A DNA stretch of 61,025 nt from an uncultured Bacteroidota bacterium (GCA_902777005.1 CACYSB010000014.1:1-61025); one strand, 5' to 3'; shown: positions 8,939 through 17,476, counted from the stretch's first letter. Notes: generated by a model from the letters alone, not told the origin. Numbers and translations are program-made.

Positions 8939-10477
8939 TTAATAGGCACACGCGTTTAAGAACCAACGTCCTTTGCGGAACTTGCCACGGTCTTTGTCTT
9001 TACTGAAGAGCACCCACTTGGCCTTGCCAACGATGTGGTCTTCAGGCACGAAGCCCCAGAAGCGGCTGTCCTGGCTGTGGTGGCGGTTGTCACCCATCAT
9101 CCAGTAGTAGTTCTGCTTCACGGTATAACTATCCGTCGGCTCGCCGTTGATATATATCTTTCCGTCGCGCAACTCAAGGGTATTATGCTCGTATACAGTT
9201 ATCAGACGCCGGTAGTAGGGCAGAGTACTGTCGTTCAGTTCCAGCACCTCACCCTTGGCTGGTATGTGCACAGGTCCAAAGTTGTCCACACTCTGCACCT
9301 GTTTCTTCTTGTGCGGGTAGAGGCTAATGTCCTCAGTTGCTGGAACCGTATCGGCCACCACGTTCAGCTGGCGGCCCAAAGCAGAGTTCACCAACCCGTA
9401 AAGCTGCCTCTTGTTCAGTGGCACATCATATGCAAGCAGTACTCCTGTGGAATCCACAAGATAAGGGCCGGCATTCTCGATATCTTGATAGCTAAGTCCC
9501 AGCCTGTCAAGTTCCTGCTGCACCATCTGTGGTGGTATACCTCTGGCGTTGGTTAAAAAGCCGTAGGTCGTCTGAGCATCCTTTGGCGTGGCTATCGGCT
9601 TGCCGTCTATGAAGACCTGCTGATTCTCTATCTGCAGCGTCTCACCGGGCATACCAATGCATCGCTTGATATAGTTTGTTTTTCTGTCAAGCGGACGCAC
9701 AAACCAGCCGTCGCGCAGCAACTCTTGGTTGTTGGTACGCACGGCGTCATAGTATGTATACTGGTTTCCAGGGCTCGCCTTCAGCGTGGTGTCACCCTCG
9801 GGGAAGTTAAACACTACGGCATCATAGCGTTTCACGTGTGTATAGCCGGGGTAGCGGTGATATGGCAGCTTAATCCAGCTAAGGTAACTCTCCACCTTGT
9901 CGCCAGTACCAGGTATGGTGTTGTGCATCAACGGCAACGCCAGTGGCGTCATCGTAGCACGTGGGCCATAGGCCAATTTGCTAACCAGCAGGTAGTCACC
10001 AGTCATCAGGCTGCCTTCCATCGAGCTCGACGGTATGTTGTACAACTCGAAGGTGAAGCCACGGATTATCACCGCCGCCACTATAGCAAAGACTATGGCA
10101 TCTGCCCAGTCACGCACTTCACCCACCTTCTGTGGAGGGTCGACCGTCGGGTCGTGGTACTCCATCTTCGGCGACAAGCCAAGTATCGGCAAATACACCC
10201 ACGGGAACACAACGGCGGCAAACTGCTCCCAGAAGCCGTAGCGACGAAACACTTTGGCCGTCTCTACCACCAGCAGCAGATAGGTGAATATGTTTAATGC
10301 CGGTATCAGGAAGTAGATGTACCACTTCCAGCTCTTGCCACACATCTTAATCCACACCACGATGTTATACACCGGCACCACAGCTTTCCACGGTGCCACG
10401 CCGGCCTTCTTGAAGATAAACCACAAGCCCACTATCGGGCCTACGAAATAGAGCACTAACAGCAAATCGTATAGCAT
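8939..10477 (-). CDS. lepB: Signal peptidase I, long Bacteroidetes form
   Basis: Inner-membrane serine-lysine protease that removes signal peptides from exported proteins. The 512 residues are much longer than the E. coli enzyme, as is usual in this phylum. Several N-terminal membrane segments (about 1-22, 50-72, 85-100 and 125-142) precede the catalytic domain. The nucleophile is S152 in IPSSSMEGS and the general base is K271 in YIKRCIGMPGET. A conserved GDNRHHSQDSR box lies near the C-terminus. A large insert separates the last two boxes. The start overlaps the 3' end of the upstream glycosyltransferase by 22 bases, so they share a transcript. Confidence 0.94.
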   Translation of the reverse strand: MLYDLLLVLYFVGPIVGLWFIFKKAGVAPWKAVVPVYNIVVWIKMCGKSWKWYIYFLIPALNIFTYLLLVVETAKVFRRYGFWEQFAAVVFPWVYLPILGLSPKMEYHDPTVDPPQKVGEVRDWADAIVFAIVAAVIIRGFTFELYNIPSSSMEGSLMTGDYLLVSKLAYGPRATMTPLALPLMHNTIPGTGDKVESYLSWIKLPYHRYPGYTHVKRYDAVVFNFPEGDTTLKASPGNQYTYYDAVRTNNQELLRDGWFVRPLDRKTNYIKRCIGMPGETLQIENQQVFIDGKPIATPKDAQTTYGFLTNARGIPPQMVQQELDRLGLSYQDIENAGPYLVDSTGVLLAYDVPLNKRQLYGLVNSALGRQLNVVADTVPATEDISLYPHKKKQVQSVDNFGPVHIPAKGEVLELNDSTLPYYRRLITVYEHNTLELRDGKIYINGEPTDSYTVKQNYYWMMGDNRHHSQDSRFWGFVPEDHIVGKAKWVLFSKDKDRGKFRKGRWFLNACAY

Positions 10478-11535
10478 ATATCAATCAGTTTTTGTTTCTC
10501 TTTGTTCCAATCCATATCTTCGCGCGCAGCGGCGAAGTCCTCATCCTTCCACTCCCGTGCCAGCACGGCTTTGACTGCATCGACAAGTCCCAGAGTTCCC
10601 TGCCGTTCCATTACCGCGCCAACGCCAAAGGTTCTCACCACACGCGCCATCTCGGGCAAATCGCTCACCACCATCGGCACACCAGCCTGCACGAAGGTAC
10701 CAACCCTGTTGGGCAACGCAAAGTGGTAACTCAAACCCTTATCCTCCAACATCACTAGCCCAACATCGGCCTTTGCAGCCAGTGCCGTCATTGCCTCCGG
10801 CAGCAGTCGGCCTGTGAACTCCACACGGTCACTCCACGCCTTCTGCGCAGCATACGCCTTCATTTCTTCCAACAGGTCGCCATCTCCGGCAACTATAAGG
10901 CGACATTCAGGCAGCCACTCCAAAGCATCTATCGCCCAATCTACTCCCCTACCCACATTCACCTTCCCAGCATACAGCAAGAGCATCTCGTTCTCACACT
11001 TCGCGTAATCCATATTCTGGATTTCTGGATTTCCGCCGCAGGCGGGGAGATTCCTTACCACAGTCATCTGCACGCCATATTGGGTTTTATAGTAGTCGGC
11101 AATGCTCTCACACACTGTAATCAGCGCGTCACACTTCGGCATCAGCCACCGTTCTATCGTCCTCCACACCCACTTCACCAGCGGTTTCTCCTGTATCTCT
11201 GGCACCTCCGGAAACAGCTCGTGCGCATCCATCACCAGCTTGCATCTACCATGCGCCGCCAGCCAGCACCCGAGCAACGTGTCCGCGTCATTTGCCCACA
11301 CAATACCATATTTACCACTATTCACCTCACTTTTAATCCTACGCCACAGCCGCCAGTTGAACGCCGCATAGAACCGCCACCCTTTTTTCCATCTCACTGG
11401 CAAATCCGTCTTGCACACCGTCTCAACCTCATATCCAGCCTCACGCAACGCCTCCACATGACGCATAACCCTCTGGTCGGTAAGCATATCATTGCTCACC
11501 GCCATCACTATCCGCGTTCCTTTTCCAACGTTCAC
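10456..11535 (-). CDS. Glycosyltransferase family 4 protein
   Basis: GT-B glycosyltransferase of 359 residues. It opens GTRIVMAVSNDMLTDQRV, a start seen in group-1 transferases that lack a signal peptide, has MDAHELFPEVPE in the N-terminal half and LLLYAGKVNVGRGVDWAIDAL at the start of the donor domain. The donor loop is less canonical (NRVGTFVQAGVPMVVSDLPEMARVV). A stretch of about 13 residues around ACGGNPEIQNMDY is encoded by an 8-bp tandem repeat plus a small GC hairpin (11014-11052) and looks inserted just before the donor domain. It is the first gene of the run lepB-parC-glycosyltransferase-hflX. Substrate unknown. Confidence 0.8.
   Translation of the reverse strand: MNVGKGTRIVMAVSNDMLTDQRVMRHVEALREAGYEVETVCKTDLPVRWKKGWRFYAAFNWRLWRRIKSEVNSGKYGIVWANDADTLLGCWLAAHGRCKLVMDAHELFPEVPEIQEKPLVKWVWRTIERWLMPKCDALITVCESIADYYKTQYGVQMTVVRNLPACGGNPEIQNMDYAKCENEMLLLYAGKVNVGRGVDWAIDALEWLPECRLIVAGDGDLLEEMKAYAAQKAWSDRVEFTGRLLPEAMTALAAKADVGLVMLEDKGLSYHFALPNRVGTFVQAGVPMVVSDLPEMARVVRTFGVGAVMERQGTLGLVDAVKAVLAREWKDEDFAAAREDMDWNKEKQKLIDICYTICC
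11014..11052. repeat. In-gene 8-bp repeat with small GC hairpin
   Basis: Inside the glycosyltransferase, two and a half copies of an 8-bp unit (TTCTGGAT) lie next to a perfect 5-bp inverted repeat (CCGCC, 3-base loop, GGCGG). The stretch stays in frame and encodes residues that fall between the two Rossmann halves. Confidence 0.55.
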
Positions 11536-11760
11536 CCTTTGGCTACTTTTTAATTTAATTACATAATAACGGAGATAAAAAGATTATCGTATTATGTCCC
11601 CATAAAAAAGTTATCAACCGTTTCAACCTTCTCTTACCCTTCTCTCGCCTTTCTCTCGTCCTTCCCTTACCCTTTTAACATTTAATTAACACAGCCTCTT
11701 TCCAATCGCACAATATAAAGAATAATATCACGTTAGTATGTTCATGATTTTTTCCATAGC
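11536..11760. repeat. Divergent spacer with an 11-bp tandem array at 11627-11681
   Basis: This gap lies between two divergent genes. It is AT-rich apart from a pyrimidine-rich run at 11627-11681 that repeats every 11 bases for four to five units (typical unit CCTTCTCTTAC, later units degenerate). It resembles one arm of the four larger 11-bp elements but has no matching purine arm. I find no clear TAnnTTTG promoter for either gene here. Confidence 0.6.
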
Positions 11761-12231
11761 ATGAAAGCATCTATTGCAACATATATCACACTGATTGTTT
11801 GCCTGTTGCTGGTCGCTTGCGGGAACAGCAAACCGGCCGCCAAAGACACCGCACAGCAAATCACCCTCGCCCCTGAAAAGGGTCAAGTATGGCAACTGGT
11901 GGCTATGCGCGGCAAGGCCGTGAGCCGCACGTCTGACATCATCACGCTGACGTTCAACCCCGAGGCTGGCACCGTCAGCGGCAAAGCTACATGCAACAGT
12001 TACTACGGCAACTACCGCCTACGGCTCGATTCCAAGACGCCGGAAGGGGACAACTACACACTAAAGCTAAGCGACATTGGCAGCACAAAGGTATACTGTA
12101 ACGAAGCCGACATGAACGCGGAGTCGCGCTACATAAGTCTCCTACCAAAAGCCGATGCACTCCGTATCGATGCCTACACGCTGACGCTATACCAGAAAGG
12201 CAAAGAGATACTGAAATACGAACTACAATAA
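11761..12231 (+). CDS. META-domain (HslJ-like) lipoprotein
   Basis: Predicted outer-membrane or periplasmic lipoprotein of 156 residues. The signal peptide ends in lipobox LVAC (C20). The rest fits one META domain: GQVWQLVAMRGKAV, then LTFNPEAGTVSGKATCNSYYGNY, and a second half with IGSTKVYCNEADMNAESRYISLL, which keeps the paired cysteines typical of the family. HslJ relatives are linked to heat or antibiotic tolerance; the function here is unknown. The stop overlaps the start of the Nudix gene by one base (TAATG), so the two are probably translated together. Confidence 0.82.
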   Translation: MKASIATYITLIVCLLLVACGNSKPAAKDTAQQITLAPEKGQVWQLVAMRGKAVSRTSDIITLTFNPEAGTVSGKATCNSYYGNYRLRLDSKTPEGDNYTLKLSDIGSTKVYCNEADMNAESRYISLLPKADALRIDAYTLTLYQKGKEILKYELQ

Positions 12232-12722
12232 TGAAACTCTCATACAAATACCACACCTGGAACGTGCCCATCTGGCTGCTGCGCCTGCTGAAGCGCCGCA
12301 TGCGGTGGATTCGCGCCGCCGGCGGCATTGTGACACGCGACGACGGCAAGATGCTGCTCATCCTCCGCAACAACCGCTGGGACCTGCCCAAGGGCAAGGT
12401 GGAAGCCGGCGAGACACTCCTGCAAGCCGCCCTCCGCGAGACACTCGAGGAGACGGGCGTGAAAGCCAACTTCTCACCTCTCACCTCTATCCTTTCTCCT
12501 ATAAAGACCTACCATATCTTCAACCTCTACGGTGGCTGGCATCTGAAGCAGACATCGTGGTTCCCAATGGCTGTGGCCGACAGTACCGCCGTCGGCAATC
12601 CACAGCAGGAGGAGGGCATCACGGCCGTCGAGTGGGTCTCGCCCGACGAGTGGCACCGCCGACTCAAAGGCAGCTACGGCACCCTCCGCACATTATCGGA
12701 AACATTCAAAGCAATTAAATAA
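12231..12722 (+). CDS. Nudix hydrolase
   Basis: Nudix-fold pyrophosphohydrolase of 163 residues. The Nudix box is complete at about residues 55-77: G55, E61, the RE pair R69-E70, then E73-E74 and G76. The N-terminus carries a basic segment (LLRLLKRRMRWIRAAGG) before the domain. The substrate cannot be told. The stretch FSPLTSILSPIK right after the box (residues 81-92) is encoded by a 7-bp tandem array at 12470-12504 and is probably an acquired insertion in a loop. The gene begins on the last base of the META lipoprotein stop and ends one base before the next gene. Confidence 0.88.
   Translation: MKLSYKYHTWNVPIWLLRLLKRRMRWIRAAGGIVTRDDGKMLLILRNNRWDLPKGKVEAGETLLQAALRETLEETGVKANFSPLTSILSPIKTYHIFNLYGGWHLKQTSWFPMAVADSTAVGNPQQEEGITAVEWVSPDEWHRRLKGSYGTLRTLSETFKAIK
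12470..12504. repeat. 7-bp array inside the Nudix gene, five units
   Basis: Units of the type CCTCTCA repeat every seven bases for 35 bases within the coding frame. Most units begin with CCT. The reading frame stays open through all five. Confidence 0.7.
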
Positions 12723-12723
12723 C

Positions 12724-13266
12724 ATGAAAAAGCATAACTTTTCACTCCTCGTATCATTCGCGGCGCTATTGGCTTTTTGCGCCGCCTGCACCACCAAGAC
12801 CCAAGAGTACGCCGCCGCTGACGGTAGCGTAAAAGCCACTCTCAATGAACGAACCGGCGAGTGGCATATCACAGGTCCCGACGGCCGCGAGGTGGTACCC
12901 GAATACGACTCCATGCGCGTCACCGAGGTGAGCGCCGACGGCCACCCCATGACCATTGTCTACTACAGTGGCGCCGTGCAGCACTGGCTGCAGTACTACA
13001 GCACCATGCGCCTGCGTAGCCAAGGCGACATCATAGCCGGCGTGCGCGAAGGCCACTGGGTATTCTACCACCCCGCTGGCAACATCCAAGCCGAAGCCAC
13101 CTATATAGGCGGCCGCGAAGAGGGTGCCTACCGCGTCTACCGCGAAAACGGTGTACCCTACTACATAGGCCAGTACCATGACGGCGAGCGCACCGGCACC
13201 TGGGAGATATACGACGAAAGCGGCCAACTCGTTGCCACACAGAACTACGACACGCCCAACTCATAA
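12724..13266 (+). CDS. MORN-repeat lipoprotein (YwqK-like)
   Basis: Lipoprotein of 180 residues with lipobox FCAAC (C22). The body contains MORN-variant repeats of about 20-24 residues: GVREGHWVFYHPAGNIQAEA, GGREEGAYRVYRENG and HDGERTGTWEIYDESGQ, the pattern seen in YwqK-family proteins common in Bacteroidetes. These are thought to be surface or periplasmic beta-hairpin proteins; the function is unknown. Its TAA stop is the first three bases of the first unit of the 7-bp array at 13264-13382. It is transcribed with the Nudix gene (one-base gap). Confidence 0.75.
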   Translation: MKKHNFSLLVSFAALLAFCAACTTKTQEYAAADGSVKATLNERTGEWHITGPDGREVVPEYDSMRVTEVSADGHPMTIVYYSGAVQHWLQYYSTMRLRSQGDIIAGVREGHWVFYHPAGNIQAEATYIGGREEGAYRVYRENGVPYYIGQYHDGERTGTWEIYDESGQLVATQNYDTPNS

Positions 13267-13382
13267 CCCCTAACCTGTAACCCGTAACCCGTAACCTGTA
13301 ACCCCTAACCTGTAACCTGTAACCCGTAACCTGTAACCCCTAACCTGTAACCTGTAACCCGTAACCCGTAACCTGTAACCTT
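13264..13382. repeat. 17-unit tandem array of a 7-bp unit, TAACCNN
   Basis: Seventeen exact 7-bp steps fill nearly the whole spacer between the MORN lipoprotein and cca. Every unit starts TAACC. The last two bases are CC, TG or CG, with TT in the final unit, and the order shows a higher-order block of five to six units that starts with the CC form (at units 1, 6 and 11). There are no unique spacers, so it is not a CRISPR array. The first TAA doubles as a stop codon. The opposite strand reads GGTTACN, also found inside the radical SAM gene at 30733. Confidence 0.95.
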
Positions 13383-13387
13383 TACCA

Positions 13388-14896
13388 ATGATAGACCTCG
13401 GGCTCGACCTCTACCGCACCATCGGCCAGTGCGCCGACAGGCTGGGTATCGCTGCCTATGCTGTGGGCGGCGTGGTGCGCGACTACTTCCTACAGCGCCC
13501 CTGCACCGACATCGACGTTGTCTGCATCGGCAATACCGAAGGCGGCGAGGTGCATATAGGCATTGAACTTGCCCATGCAGCATCTCAAGCCCTCGGCGGC
13601 AGCAAGGTATCGGTCTTCAAAACCTTTGGCACCGCCAGCTTTCGCTACACCGTCGACGGGCATGAATACGAGCTGGAGTTCGTCGGTGCACGTCGCGAGA
13701 GCTACTCCCACGACAGCCGCAAGCCCATAGTGGAGAACGGCACCCTCGAGGACGACCAACGGCGGCGCGACTTCACCGTCAACGCCCTTGCCGTATGCCT
13801 CAACGCCGACCACTACGGCGAGCTCATGGATCCCTTCGGCGGCATCGCCGACCTCGACGCCGGCACCCTCCGCACACCCCTCGACCCCGATATCACTTTC
13901 AGCGACGACCCTCTCCGCATGATGCGCGCCGTACGATTTGCCTCGCAGCTGGGCTTCCGCATAGCCGACGACACCTTCGAGGCCATCACCCGCAACGCCA
14001 AGCGCATCGAGATAGTCAGTGCCGAGCGCGTCATGGTAGAGCTCAACAAGATAATGCTCTCCCCCACCCCATCCGTGGGGCTCAAGCTGATGCAGAAATG
14101 CGGCCTCATGCAGCTCATCCTGCCCGAAATCAGCGCCCTCCACGGCGTCGAGACAGTAGACGGCCGCGGCCACAAGGACATCTTCTACCACACCATGCAA
14201 GTGTTAGATAACTTAGTTGGTAGTGGACAGTGTGTAGTGTGTAGCACAGAGGACGATATGCTACCCACTACCCACTACCCACTACCCACTCAGAATCTAT
14301 GGCTCCGCTGGGCGGCTCTGCTGCACGACGTCGGCAAACCCGCCGTTAAGCACTACGACCCCAAGCAGGGCTGGTCGTTCCACGGCCACGAGGCCCGCGG
14401 CGCCCACATGGTCAAGCGCATCTTCAAGCGCCTGCGCCTGCCGCTGGGCGAAGAGATGCGCTACGTCGAGAAGCTCGTCATGCTCCACATGCGCCCCATC
14501 ATCCTTGCCGAGGACGTCGTCACCGACAGCGCCGTGCGCCGCCTCCTCTTCGAGGCTGGCGACGACATCGACGACCTCATGCTCCTCTGCAACGCCGACA
14601 TCACCACACGCAACGAGGAGAAGCAGCGCCGCCACCGCGCCAACTTCGAGCTGGTGAAGCGCAAACTCGTCGAACTCGAGGAGCGCGACCGCATACGCAA
14701 CTTCCAGCCCCCGGTGAGCGGCGAAGACATCATGACCACCTTCGGCATAGGCCCCTGCCGCGAGATAGGCACCATCAAGGACGCCATCAAGGACGCCATC
14801 CTCGACGGCCAGATACCCAACGAGCGCGACGCCGCCTGGCAGATGATGCTCGACCTCGCCAAAGGCCTCGGCCTCACACCCGTCGCTGGACAATAA
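13388..14896 (+). CDS. cca: CCA-adding tRNA nucleotidyltransferase with HD domain
   Basis: Class II nucleotidyltransferase, 502 residues, that builds or repairs the tRNA 3' CCA end. The head domain has AYAVGGVVRDYFL and the catalytic D41-x-D43 (CTDIDVV). Next come the RRDFTVNALA motif (127-136), the DPLRMMRAVRFASQLGF motif (174-190) and a C-terminal HD phosphohydrolase domain (LWLRWAALLHDVGKP, HD at 313-314). Residues about 276-302 (VGSGQCVVC through HYPLPTQ) fall between the neck/body and the HD domain. They are encoded by inverted 7-bp arrays (14210-14288) and look like an in-frame insertion. The start ATG lies five bases after the 17-unit array. Confidence 0.93.
   Translation: MIDLGLDLYRTIGQCADRLGIAAYAVGGVVRDYFLQRPCTDIDVVCIGNTEGGEVHIGIELAHAASQALGGSKVSVFKTFGTASFRYTVDGHEYELEFVGARRESYSHDSRKPIVENGTLEDDQRRRDFTVNALAVCLNADHYGELMDPFGGIADLDAGTLRTPLDPDITFSDDPLRMMRAVRFASQLGFRIADDTFEAITRNAKRIEIVSAERVMVELNKIMLSPTPSVGLKLMQKCGLMQLILPEISALHGVETVDGRGHKDIFYHTMQVLDNLVGSGQCVVCSTEDDMLPTTHYPLPTQNLWLRWAALLHDVGKPAVKHYDPKQGWSFHGHEARGAHMVKRIFKRLRLPLGEEMRYVEKLVMLHMRPIILAEDVVTDSAVRRLLFEAGDDIDDLMLLCNADITTRNEEKQRRHRANFELVKRKLVELEERDRIRNFQPPVSGEDIMTTFGIGPCREIGTIKDAIKDAILDGQIPNERDAAWQMMLDLAKGLGLTPVAGQ
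14210..14288. repeat. Inverted pair of 7-bp arrays inserted in cca
   Basis: Left arm 14210-14244 holds five 7-bp units (type TGTGTAG). The right arm 14261-14288 is four exact copies of CTACCCA. The arms are inverted: the complement of the right unit is TGGGTAG, matching left units at five or six of seven positions. A 16-base loop separates them. The reading frame of cca stays open throughout. Confidence 0.85.
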
Positions 14897-14927
14897 ACCA
14901 ATATTCTAAATACGTCAAAGAACCCTC

Positions 14928-15002
14928 GCGCCGCCTTTCCTCCCCACAGGAAAAGCGGCGCATATATAATATAAGGCCCTTCCGACCGGAAGAGCCTTTT
15001 TT
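14928..15002 (+). terminator. Two hairpins after cca, the second with a T run
   Basis: The first hairpin pairs 14928-14941 with 14948-14961 (13 of 14 positions) but has no T run. The second pairs 14974-14983 with 14988-14997 around a four-base loop (GACC) and runs into six Ts (14997-15002), a good rho-independent terminator for cca. Confidence 0.8.
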
Positions 15003-15045
15003 AACTAAACTTTAACATCAGTCAGCACACAACACACTCACCTTA

Positions 15046-15113
15046 CACGAATTGCCGCAACTCTTTTTTCAACGCGAATTACCGCAAATTATCGCGAATT
15101 ATCGTGAATTTCT
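15046..15113. repeat. 10-bp-period AT-rich repeat; left inverted repeat of the AT-rich islet
   Basis: Units of about ten bases of the type GCGAATTATC repeat from 15074 to 15113, with weaker copies upstream. Positions 15065-15100 match the complement of 18175-18210 at 29 of 36 positions without gaps, so the LRR and toxin-antitoxin genes lie between inverted repeats. The remainder up to 15177 is AT-rich with no further feature that I can see. Confidence 0.65.
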
Positions 15114-15177
15114 TTTCTCAATCAGATTGAAAAAGATTGTAAAAGAAATACCCCGTAGGGGTTCCTTCTCAATAGCA

Positions 15178-17439
15178 TCAACGGACAACAACAACCTTCC
15201 TTGCTGGATAGTTGCCTATCTTAATCATGTATGTGCCCGTCACAGGAATCTCAAAGGTTAGCGGCATATCGTGGTCCTGCTTCGTCGCCAGCATACGTCC
15301 GTTGACATCATAGAGAGTCACCGTGTTGCCATCGGCGCCCTCGACAACCACCTGACCGTTACACTGGTATATTTTAGCGTTGATTGTCTCAATATTATCA
15401 ATGCCCACAACTATTGTGTCGTGAATAATTATAGTATCGTGAAATGAGATGGTATCATACAATATTAGAGTGTCAAAAATTACATTGTTAATGGTGTCAT
15501 ACAATGTAACAGTATCTGTTATTGTAATATACAAGGTATCATGCACAGGATAAGATACATACGTGGTATCATAAACATACACATTTATGTACGTAGTATC
15601 TGGCACATACGTAGTATCATGTACAAGAATTGTTACATCTACAAATATTGTATCATTAACTGTAATTGTATCGTGTATATATATAGTATCTAATTGTGGC
15701 GCGCATCCAACCTCAAAGAAAGCAATAAGTGATGTATCACAAGTAACATTAAATGTATAAGGATTGGCTGTTGCACCATCACTCCAACGAGTAAAACGAT
15801 ATCCTGAATTTGCAGTTGCTAACAAGGAAGCAGTCGGGTTTTGACATGTCGGCTCTGTTTGTACTACTACATTTCCCATTATATTATCAATACAAGAAAC
15901 ATCTATAGAAAAATCAAATACTTCTACGAAATTGGTAAAACAACTCCAATTGGACAAATACGAATTTAATGTACCACATTTTATATACACCGGAATTGCG
16001 GTTGATACATTTTCAAACGCATAACTACTTAACTGAGGGGCGACCAATCCTAAGGCTGTTATTTCTGTAAGGTTACCACATCCTGAAAAAGCACTATTAC
16101 CAATATTAGACACAGAATTACCAATAGTAATAGATCTTAAATTGCTACACTCAGCAAAGGCACTCCGTTCAATATTATTGACCGAGTTTGGAATGATTAT
16201 AGATTGTAAATTACTGCACCCATAGAATGAGTGTTCCCCTATGGTGGAAACTGTATTGCCCAATATCACCCAGGATAACCCGCTACACCCTCTAAATGCA
16301 CTATTTCCAATAACATTAACAGAATCCCCTATTATAACCGATGCCATTCCACGGCAATCGCGGAAAGCCTCATTTGAGATATTTACAACCATACTGGGAA
16401 CTTCTATTGACGTAAGATTTGTACAACCATAGAAAGCTCTATATCCAATATTATTTAAAGAATCACCAAGGCTTACTGTGGTTAACCCACTGCAATCTTG
16501 AAAAGCATACATTCCTATAGTTCTTACAGATGTAGGAATTAGCACAATATTAAGATTCCTGCAATTAGAGAATGTGCCATCCGCAATATTTGTAATCGAA
16601 TTAGGTAAAGAAACAGAAGAAAGATTAACACAATAATCAAAAGCGTAACTTCCAATATTTGATACAGAATCACCCATAATTACCGATATTAGGCCACTGC
16701 AACTAAAAAAAGCATATTCACCAATGCTATTAACCGAATTCGGAATGTTAACAGAGGACAAACCATTACAATAATGGAATGCACTATTTCCTATACTTCT
16801 AACAGATTCCGGAATAATTAGAGAAGACAGATTATAACAACTATAAAATGCCAAATCCCCTATTGAATCAACTGTAGATGGTATTGTGACGCTTCCACCA
16901 CCCCCAATATATGCAGATAAAAAATGTTTTGTATTATCTGAGAAAACAAAATCACCATCAACTGTTCCATTCATTGATATAGCTTTCCATGGGCTTCCTA
17001 TTGCATTACCATAATACTCTATATGCCGCACATTTTTGAATGCGTTGTTTCCAATGCTTGTAACAGTATTAGGGACAAACAATGAGTGTATTCCCAAACA
17101 ATCTTGGAATGCATAACTGCCAATGTTATTGACTGTGACCGGTATTGTAACTGATGACAATTCTCCACATTTGCTGAATGCATATTCAGCAATTCCAATA
17201 ACTGTATAAGATGTACCTAAATTGGTAACACTACCCGGGATGATTAAATCACCTGTGGGTTTAGCGTACATTGACCAACTTGTACCTCCAGGAGATGTGA
17301 CCACAACATTGTTATTGCTAATATTGTAGTATAACGTTTGTCCATTTGGTGCTACGGCAGAAAAGTCATATGCGTTTACAGACTTGAAAATTGAGATTGC
17401 CGTAACAAAGATGACAAATAATGCAACATTCTGTTTCAT
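15178..17439 (-). CDS. BspA-like leucine-rich-repeat surface protein with type IX sorting tail
   Basis: Predicted cell-surface protein of 753 residues. Signal peptide about 1-23. Residues about 60-490 hold about 17 repeats of the BspA/LRR_5 type (core pattern IGxxAFxxCxxLxxVxIP). A divergent InlB-like repeat follows (ANSGYRFTRWSDGATANPYTF), then a Thr/Asp-rich stretch of some 90 residues with repeated HDTI, YDTI and DTTY words, probably an extended stalk. The C-terminus is a Por-type sorting domain (LYDVNGRMLATK, then GTYMIKIGNYPARKVVVVR). Relatives bind host proteins or other bacteria; the target is unknown. The gene is visibly AT-richer than its surroundings and lies in an islet bounded by inverted repeats, which suggests transfer. 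Confidence 0.88.
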   Translation of the reverse strand: MKQNVALFVIFVTAISIFKSVNAYDFSAVAPNGQTLYYNISNNNVVVTSPGGTSWSMYAKPTGDLIIPGSVTNLGTSYTVIGIAEYAFSKCGELSSVTIPVTVNNIGSYAFQDCLGIHSLFVPNTVTSIGNNAFKNVRHIEYYGNAIGSPWKAISMNGTVDGDFVFSDNTKHFLSAYIGGGGSVTIPSTVDSIGDLAFYSCYNLSSLIIPESVRSIGNSAFHYCNGLSSVNIPNSVNSIGEYAFFSCSGLISVIMGDSVSNIGSYAFDYCVNLSSVSLPNSITNIADGTFSNCRNLNIVLIPTSVRTIGMYAFQDCSGLTTVSLGDSLNNIGYRAFYGCTNLTSIEVPSMVVNISNEAFRDCRGMASVIIGDSVNVIGNSAFRGCSGLSWVILGNTVSTIGEHSFYGCSNLQSIIIPNSVNNIERSAFAECSNLRSITIGNSVSNIGNSAFSGCGNLTEITALGLVAPQLSSYAFENVSTAIPVYIKCGTLNSYLSNWSCFTNFVEVFDFSIDVSCIDNIMGNVVVQTEPTCQNPTASLLATANSGYRFTRWSDGATANPYTFNVTCDTSLIAFFEVGCAPQLDTIYIHDTITVNDTIFVDVTILVHDTTYVPDTTYINVYVYDTTYVSYPVHDTLYITITDTVTLYDTINNVIFDTLILYDTISFHDTIIIHDTIVVGIDNIETINAKIYQCNGQVVVEGADGNTVTLYDVNGRMLATKQDHDMPLTFEIPVTGTYMIKIGNYPARKVVVVR

Positions 17440-17476
17440 AAAAAAGGCGTTGAATTATTCTTTTGTGTTGTTTATC

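Noticed and set aside
13264..13382. CRISPR array or telomere-like repeat
   Set aside because: There are no spacers and units are only seven bases. The telomere-like look is due to the TAACC core; the array is internal and between two genes.
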